64,000 bases of DNA from Actinoplanes flavus (GTDB lineage Bacteria > Actinomycetota > Actinomycetes > Mycobacteriales > Micromonosporaceae). A program made the position numbers and the translations under genes. The notes beneath the pieces were generated by a model. That model searched no databases and was not told the origin of the DNA. It saw only the letters and a list, made by a program, of their open reading frames with translations. Location of the stretch: positions 208,391 to 272,390 of the forward strand of contig NZ_JAGFNS010000007.1 in the NCBI RefSeq assembly GCF_017592555.1, written 5' to 3'. Positions 59,628-64,000 of the stretch are shown here, piece after piece; position 1 is the stretch's first letter, and each line of letters begins with the position of its first letter.

Positions 59628-59818
59628 ATCAAAAAGCCGGACCCGGGGACCCGTGCGGCGCCAGCCGCCCAGTCAGGCTGCTTGAACAAAAGCCGGACCC
59701 GGGGACCCGTGCGGCGCCAGCCGCCCAGTCAGGCTGCTTGAACAAAAGCCGGACCCGGAGACCCGTGCGGCGCCAGCCGCCCGGGTCGGACTGTGCGGCG
59801 CCAGCCGCCCAGTCAGGC
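59628..59818. repeat. 56-bp tandem repeats downstream of the lipB operon
   Basis: GCCGGACCCGGRGACCCGTG begins at 59636, 59692 and 59748, giving a 56-bp period. A partial unit follows to 59818. Each unit contains the small dyad GCGGC-GCCA-GCCGC and TCAGGCT. The array ends exactly at the stop codon of the 54-residue gene. The gap 59469-59817 holds no gene I can support. Confidence 0.88.
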
Positions 59819-59982
59819 TAGAGAAGGACGGCCAGGGTGACCACCGCGACGATCACGAAGGGGATGATCGTCGTGCTGACGAGGATGGCCCAGGCGATCG
59901 GGTGTCCGAAATTGAGCACCAGGCCGCCGTCCGGTTTGGGAACGAAGACCCGCTTGTCCTGTGGGTTGCGGTAGAGAGCCAT
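59818..59982 (-). CDS. Small membrane protein, DUF5808-like
   Basis: The 54-residue product starts [20 protein letters not shown] and has one membrane helix (AWAILVSTTIIPFVIVAVVTLAVLL). The motif VPKPDGGLVLNFGHPIAW recalls the DUF5808 pattern, in which a basic segment precedes LNFxHP. This similarity is from memory. Its ATG overlaps the lipB stop as TGATG, so translation is coupled with lipB. The role is unknown. Confidence 0.7.
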   Translation of the reverse strand: MALYRNPQDKRVFVPKPDGGLVLNFGHPIAWAILVSTTIIPFVIVAVVTLAVLL

Positions 59983-60611
59983 CAGATCAGCGTGGCCAGG
60001 TGGCGTTCGACGATCGGCATGACCTCGGTGACCGGGACCGGGCGGCCGACCTCGGCGCTGAGCGAGGTGACGGCGGCGTCGCGGATGCCGCACGGGATGA
60101 AGCGGTCGAAATTCGACAGGTCGCAGTCGCAGTTCAGGGCGAAACCGTGCAGCGTGACGCCGCGCGACACCCGGATGCCGATCTGGGCGATCTTGCGGTC
60201 CAGGCCGCCGTCGGTGGCCCGGACCCACGCGCCGCTGCGCCCCTCGATCCGCTCGGCCACCACGCCGAACTCGGCGCAGACGTCGATCAGCAGCTGCTCG
60301 GTGCGGCGGACGTAGGCGACCACGTCGACCGGGTCGGGCAGGCGCAGGATCGGGTACCCGACGAGCTGCCCCGGCCCGTGCCAAGTGATCTTGCCGCCGC
60401 GGTCGACGTCGACGACCGGGGTGCCGTCGAACGGGCGGTCGGCCGGCTCGGTGCGCTTTCCGGCGGTGAAGACGCTCGGGTGCTCCAGCAGCAGGATCGT
60501 GTCCGGCTGGGAACCGGCGACCACCGCCTCGTGCAGGCGTTTCTGCTCTTCCCAGGCTGCCAGGTAGTCGACCAGGCCGGGACGCAGGACGGTCAAGACG
60601 GAAGACGTCAC
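59982..60611 (-). CDS. lipB: Lipoyl(octanoyl) transferase
   Basis: LipB transfers octanoyl groups from acyl carrier protein to lipoyl domains of dehydrogenase complexes, the first step before LipA. The 209-residue protein has the [17 protein letters not shown] motif, the catalytic Lys140 in DRKIAQIG and the nucleophile Cys174 in FIPCGI. GTG start at 60611. It is 9 bp downstream of a large membrane protein gene and overlaps the following small gene, so the minus-strand run 64000 to 59818 reads as one operon. LipA lies 4 kb away in the same orientation. Confidence 0.96.
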   Translation of the reverse strand: MTSSVLTVLRPGLVDYLAAWEEQKRLHEAVVAGSQPDTILLLEHPSVFTAGKRTEPADRPFDGTPVVDVDRGGKITWHGPGQLVGYPILRLPDPVDVVAYVRRTEQLLIDVCAEFGVVAERIEGRSGAWVRATDGGLDRKIAQIGIRVSRGVTLHGFALNCDCDLSNFDRFIPCGIRDAAVTSLSAEVGRPVPVTEVMPIVERHLATLI

Positions 60612-60620
60612 GCCGCCAGC

Positions 60621-62567
60621 CTAGCCCTCTTCCGTCTGGTCGACCGGGTCCACTCCCGGCGTGATCCGCCACACCAGCACGTCCTGCACCTGCTCCGGCT
60701 CGCCCAGCAGCTCGGTGGTGAGCCGCAGCAGCGCGTCCCGGTTCAGCGGGCCCTTCGGGCCGGTCACCTCGGCGGGCAGGAAGATCGCCTGGAGCTTCCA
60801 GTAGCGGAAGTCGATCCGTGCCTGGGCCCGGTCCAGGTTCGTGATCCGCGGCACCTGGCCCCAGCGGGCGGCCTTGTAGAACAGCTTGTCGGTCGGCCGG
60901 TCCGGTGCGCCGACCCGGCCCACCAGGTGCCGGCCGGTCTCCAGGTAGTCCTGCGGACCGAGGAAATACCCGGCCGGGATCCGGAACTGGGCGTCGCCAC
61001 CGCGCGCCATCGTGTACGCCTGCCAGCGCATGCTGTCCACGGCCACGTCGATGGAGAGCGGCAGCGAGGTCATCACACCGTCACCGGTGACGTAGTCCTG
61101 CCATGTCCCGCTCGCGATGAACTCCGGCTCCGGCGCCCGCTCCAGGGTGCGCAGCGGCAGCGGGGCGATCGGGGCGAGCGCCGCCACGACCAGCACGCCG
61201 ACGGTGAGCTTGGCCAGCAGCCCGCGGGTGACGAACTCGTCGACCAGCAGCGCCAGCACGATCGCGAAGATCACCACCACGACCAGCGTGTACCGGACCG
61301 GCAGCGCCGAGTCGAACAGCGGGACGTCGACGAACAGCGCGTACAGCAGCGGGGTGTCGCTGTGCTCCTCGCCCATGAACCGCAGCCGCGGGCCGAGCGA
61401 GAGCAGGAAGAAGAAGAGCCCCACGACGGACAGCGCGCGCAGCGTGACCCGGCGCTCCGGCGACGACCGCCGCCACAGCAGGCCCAGCGCCACGGCGAAG
61501 AGCAGCACGAGCGGGGCGCCCAGGAACGAGGTGGCCTCGGTCGCGTTGGGCGCCAGGTCGGCGCCCCAGCCGAACAGACCGGCGACCGACCGCAGCGGGA
61601 ACGCCACGTACGACACCAGGTCCTCGGAGTAGAACCGCATCTTGAAGCCGGTGCCGGTGAACTTGAGCGGCCCGTTGAAGTGCATGTAGAGCGGCCAGGA
61701 CAGCAGCGCCCCGGCGACCGCCGCGGTCACGCCCAGCGACACCAGGACCCGGCCCGCCGACTCCTTCGCCGCGCGCAGGCCCGGCTTGGACAGCGCCCAC
61801 ACCGCGAGGAAGAGCGCGCAGGCCAGAGCGCAGAAGAACAGCGCCTCGGCGGCCACCGAGAAGCCCATGGTGCAGAGCAGGCCGAGGACCACGCCGTTGC
61901 GGACCCGGTGGCCCTTCTCCGGCAGCTTCAGCACCCACCACGCGACGATGCCGACCATCCAGCCGGACGTCCAGTTGAGGTGGCCGTTGGCGTGCGAGAC
62001 GAGACCGGGGGAGAACCCGAAGAGCAGGCCGCCGACCGCCGCGGCGAGCCCGCTGCGGACCAGCCAGCGGCGCAGGAACAGGTACCACACGAAGGCGGAG
62101 CCGGCCAGGTTCAGCGTCAGGATGGTGACGAAGGTGACCTGCGGGCCCGCGAAATGGGTCAGCGGCGCGAACAGCACCGCGTAGAACGTGCTGGACGTGT
62201 TCATCGCCAGGTTCACACCGCGCGGCGCGTTCAGCAGCGTGGTGAAGAACGGGTTGCTCATGTGCTGGAGCAGGTAGACGCCGTACGACATCATCCACTC
62301 GAACTGGCCCTGGTCGCTCACGTTGTCGGCGACCACGTGCCGGTACGGCGCCCGCCACAGCCCCTGGCACACGTAGACGGCCGCGGCCAGCGACACGAGC
62401 GCCATCGCGAGATGCGACTTCCAGGACCGCCACATCGAGGCGGGCCGGGCGGTGGGTGCGACCGTCGTCGGGTCGCCCGGATCCTCGGCATCCGGGGTCG
62501 TCGGGTCCGTCGTCGGGGCGGGCGCGGCGATCGTCACGTCGCGGAGATTATCCAGCCCCGAATTCAT
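60621..62567 (-). CDS. Polytopic membrane protein, GT-C glycosyltransferase-like (paralog 1)
   Basis: The 648-residue protein has about ten to twelve membrane helices after a disordered Thr/Pro-rich N-terminus (about 1-45). The first outer loop (HVVADNVSDQGQFEWMMSYGVYLLQHMSNPFFTTLLNAP, about 75-113) resembles the acidic catalytic loop of GT-C enzymes. The C-terminal 200 residues are soluble, with MRWQAYTMARGGDAQFRIPAGYFLGP. The ATG at 62567 overlaps the stop of its upstream paralog as ATGA. It is probably an envelope glycosyltransferase, but no activity can be specified. Confidence 0.82.
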   Translation of the reverse strand: MNSGLDNLRDVTIAAPAPTTDPTTPDAEDPGDPTTVAPTARPASMWRSWKSHLAMALVSLAAAVYVCQGLWRAPYRHVVADNVSDQGQFEWMMSYGVYLLQHMSNPFFTTLLNAPRGVNLAMNTSSTFYAVLFAPLTHFAGPQVTFVTILTLNLAGSAFVWYLFLRRWLVRSGLAAAVGGLLFGFSPGLVSHANGHLNWTSGWMVGIVAWWVLKLPEKGHRVRNGVVLGLLCTMGFSVAAEALFFCALACALFLAVWALSKPGLRAAKESAGRVLVSLGVTAAVAGALLSWPLYMHFNGPLKFTGTGFKMRFYSEDLVSYVAFPLRSVAGLFGWGADLAPNATEATSFLGAPLVLLFAVALGLLWRRSSPERRVTLRALSVVGLFFFLLSLGPRLRFMGEEHSDTPLLYALFVDVPLFDSALPVRYTLVVVVIFAIVLALLVDEFVTRGLLAKLTVGVLVVAALAPIAPLPLRTLERAPEPEFIASGTWQDYVTGDGVMTSLPLSIDVAVDSMRWQAYTMARGGDAQFRIPAGYFLGPQDYLETGRHLVGRVGAPDRPTDKLFYKAARWGQVPRITNLDRAQARIDFRYWKLQAIFLPAEVTGPKGPLNRDALLRLTTELLGEPEQVQDVLVWRITPGVDPVDQTEEG

Positions 62568-64000
62568 CGCTCGATCGGGTCCACGCCGGGACGAATGCGC
62601 CACACCAGAACATCGTCCACTTTTTCCGGCGGACCGAGCAGATCGGTCGCGGTCGTCTCCACCGCGCTACGGAACAGTGTCATGTGGTCGGAACCGGTGA
62701 TCTGCTCGGGCAGGAAGAGCAGCTCCACGTTCCAGTACGCGAAGTCACGCCGGGCCTGCTCGCGGTCGGCGTTGCTCAGCTGGGCGGCGTAGCCGTACAG
62801 GGCGGCGCGGGTGAACAGCCAGTCGGTCGGTCCGGGCGGCGCGCCGATCCGGCCGATCTGCCCGGCGCCCTCCTCGCCGTTGACCATCGGGCCGAGGAAG
62901 TAGCCGTCCGGGATCCGGAACTGCGGTCCGCCGCGCGCCATCGTGTACGCCTGCCAGCGCTGCCCGTCGGCCGTCACGTTGAGCGCGAACGGCAGGGCGG
63001 ACATCACCCCGTTCTCCGACACGTACCGCTGCCAGGTGCCGTTCGCGATGAAGTCCGGCTCCGGGGCCCGCTCCTGGTGGCGCACCGGCAGCGGGAAGAT
63101 CGGCAGGAGCGCGGCCACGATCGCCGCGGTCAGCCCGGTCTGCAGGTTGGCCGACAGCCGCTGGTCCACCAGCTCCTGGGTGATCAGGGCCAGCAGGACG
63201 CCGAAGACGCCCACCACGACCAGCGCCAGCCGCAGCGGCAGCGCCGAGTCGAACAGCGGCAGGTGGGCGAGCGCCGCGTAGGGCAGCGGGATGGGCAGCT
63301 CGTCGTCCATCCAGTTCATCCGCGGGCCCCAGGACAGCACCAGGAAGACGCCGCCGACCACCAGGATCGCCCGCAGCGTGGCCCGGCGGGCCGGCGCGGC
63401 GCGCCGCCACAGCACGACCGCGGAGACCACCATCAGGAAGATCAGGGGTACGCCGAAGAAGGACGACTCCTCGGTGCGGTTGGGCGCCAGGGTGGAGCCC
63501 AGCCCGAACAGCGCGGCCACCGACCGGCTCGGGAACGACAGGTACGCCGCCACGTCCTCGGCGAAGTAGCGCTGGTTGAACCCGGTCCCGGAGAACGTCT
63601 GCGGGCCGGCGAAGTGCATGTACAGCGGGTAGGCCAGCAGCGCCCCGGCCACCACGGCGGTGACCCCGAGCGCCCGCAGCACGGTGCCCGCCGCGGCCTT
63701 CGCCTCGGTCCGGACCGGCCCGGCCAGCGACCAGGTCACGATGAAGATGCCGCTGGCCAGGGCGGTGTAGAAGAGGCCCTCGGCGGCGATGGTGAAGCAG
63801 CCGGCCAGCATGACGCCGAGGATCAGCCCGTTGCGCAGCCAGCGGCCCGGCTGCCGCAGCCGCAGCACCTGCCAGATGACGACCGGGGCCACCCACCCGG
63901 CCGTCCAGTTCAGGTGGCCGTTGGCGTGCGAGATGAAACCGGGGGCGAACCCGCAGAACATGCCGCCCAGCCCGGCCGCGAGCGGGCTGCGGACCAGCCA
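62564..64000 (-). CDS. Polytopic membrane protein, GT-C-like (paralog 2), truncated by the window edge
   Basis: This is the 3' portion of a close paralog of the preceding protein. Shared sequence includes GFSPGLVSHANGHLNWTSGW versus GFAPGFISHANGHLNWTAGW, and WQAYTMARGG-FRIPxGYFLGP near the end. At least 478 codons are visible and the frame stays open to base 64000, so the start is outside. It ends in VDDVLVWRIRPGVDPIER. Stop and downstream start overlap as ATGA. The tandem pair arose by duplication. Confidence 0.85.
   Translation of the reverse strand, partial: WLVRSPLAAGLGGMFCGFAPGFISHANGHLNWTAGWVAPVVIWQVLRLRQPGRWLRNGLILGVMLAGCFTIAAEGLFYTALASGIFIVTWSLAGPVRTEAKAAAGTVLRALGVTAVVAGALLAYPLYMHFAGPQTFSGTGFNQRYFAEDVAAYLSFPSRSVAALFGLGSTLAPNRTEESSFFGVPLIFLMVVSAVVLWRRAAPARRATLRAILVVGGVFLVLSWGPRMNWMDDELPIPLPYAALAHLPLFDSALPLRLALVVVGVFGVLLALITQELVDQRLSANLQTGLTAAIVAALLPIFPLPVRHQERAPEPDFIANGTWQRYVSENGVMSALPFALNVTADGQRWQAYTMARGGPQFRIPDGYFLGPMVNGEEGAGQIGRIGAPPGPTDWLFTRAALYGYAAQLSNADREQARRDFAYWNVELLFLPEQITGSDHMTLFRSAVETTATDLLGPPEKVDDVLVWRIRPGVDPIER

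Overview
The window is high-GC actinobacterial DNA, about 70-75 percent GC, with many GTG starts and tightly packed, often overlapping genes. Gene content points to Micromonosporaceae, probably an Actinoplanes-like genus: mycolate-lineage-type mannosyltransferases, a glutamine synthetase adenylyltransferase, a BTAD-type regulator, a type VII (ESX-like) secretion locus and a T-box. This assignment is inferred from gene content and style, not from a marker gene. No rRNA, tRNA, insertion sequence or CRISPR array was found.

Layout. 1-660 is non-coding with decayed 63-bp repeats. 0.66-15 kb is a housekeeping and nitrogen block: RNB ribonuclease, panB, nadE, a glnA2-type glutamine synthetase, an ECF sigma factor with its membrane partner, DUF350 and LtrA membrane proteins, a WYL regulator, a VOC protein, and a glutamine amidotransferase translationally coupled to glnE. 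15-24 kb holds a MarR regulator with a clear palindromic operator, a HEAT-repeat protein, three polytopic membrane proteins (two of them MptB- and GT87-type mannosyltransferases) and a DrrAB-type ABC exporter, followed by a large BTAD/NB-ARC/TPR regulator.

27.4-50.7 kb carries a type VII secretion system in two parts. The first part (27.4-32.9 kb) has a mycosin-like protein, two WXG100 proteins and two candidate substrates or partners. The second part (39.6-50.7 kb) has EccB, EccD, a three-ATPase EccC, an accessory protein, EccE and a beta-helix/AAA protein in the EccA position. Between them lie GlnR-controlled glnA, a PadR/HAAS pair, a DUF218 protein and a 2.7-kb island of three different tandem-repeat arrays (8, 30 and 7 bp). 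The mycosin has lost all three catalytic residues.

51-64 kb returns to conserved genes: DUF4191 protein, a LuxR-family ATPase regulator, lipA, a T-box-controlled archaeal-type aspartyl-tRNA synthetase, a beta-propeller protein, lipB with a small membrane protein, and two tandem paralogous membrane proteins. The second paralog runs off the right edge. panB, nadE, glnA2, glnE, glnA, lipA and lipB are commonly close together in actinobacteria, so the secretion locus looks as if it sits inside that old neighbourhood.

The genes support two themes. One is nitrogen control: GlnE adenylylates GlnA1, which keeps its target tyrosine, GlnR acts on the glnA promoter, and a second non-adenylylated synthetase is present. 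The other is cell-envelope export and glycosylation. A striking background feature is the frequency of short tandem duplications, several of them at the 3' ends of genes.
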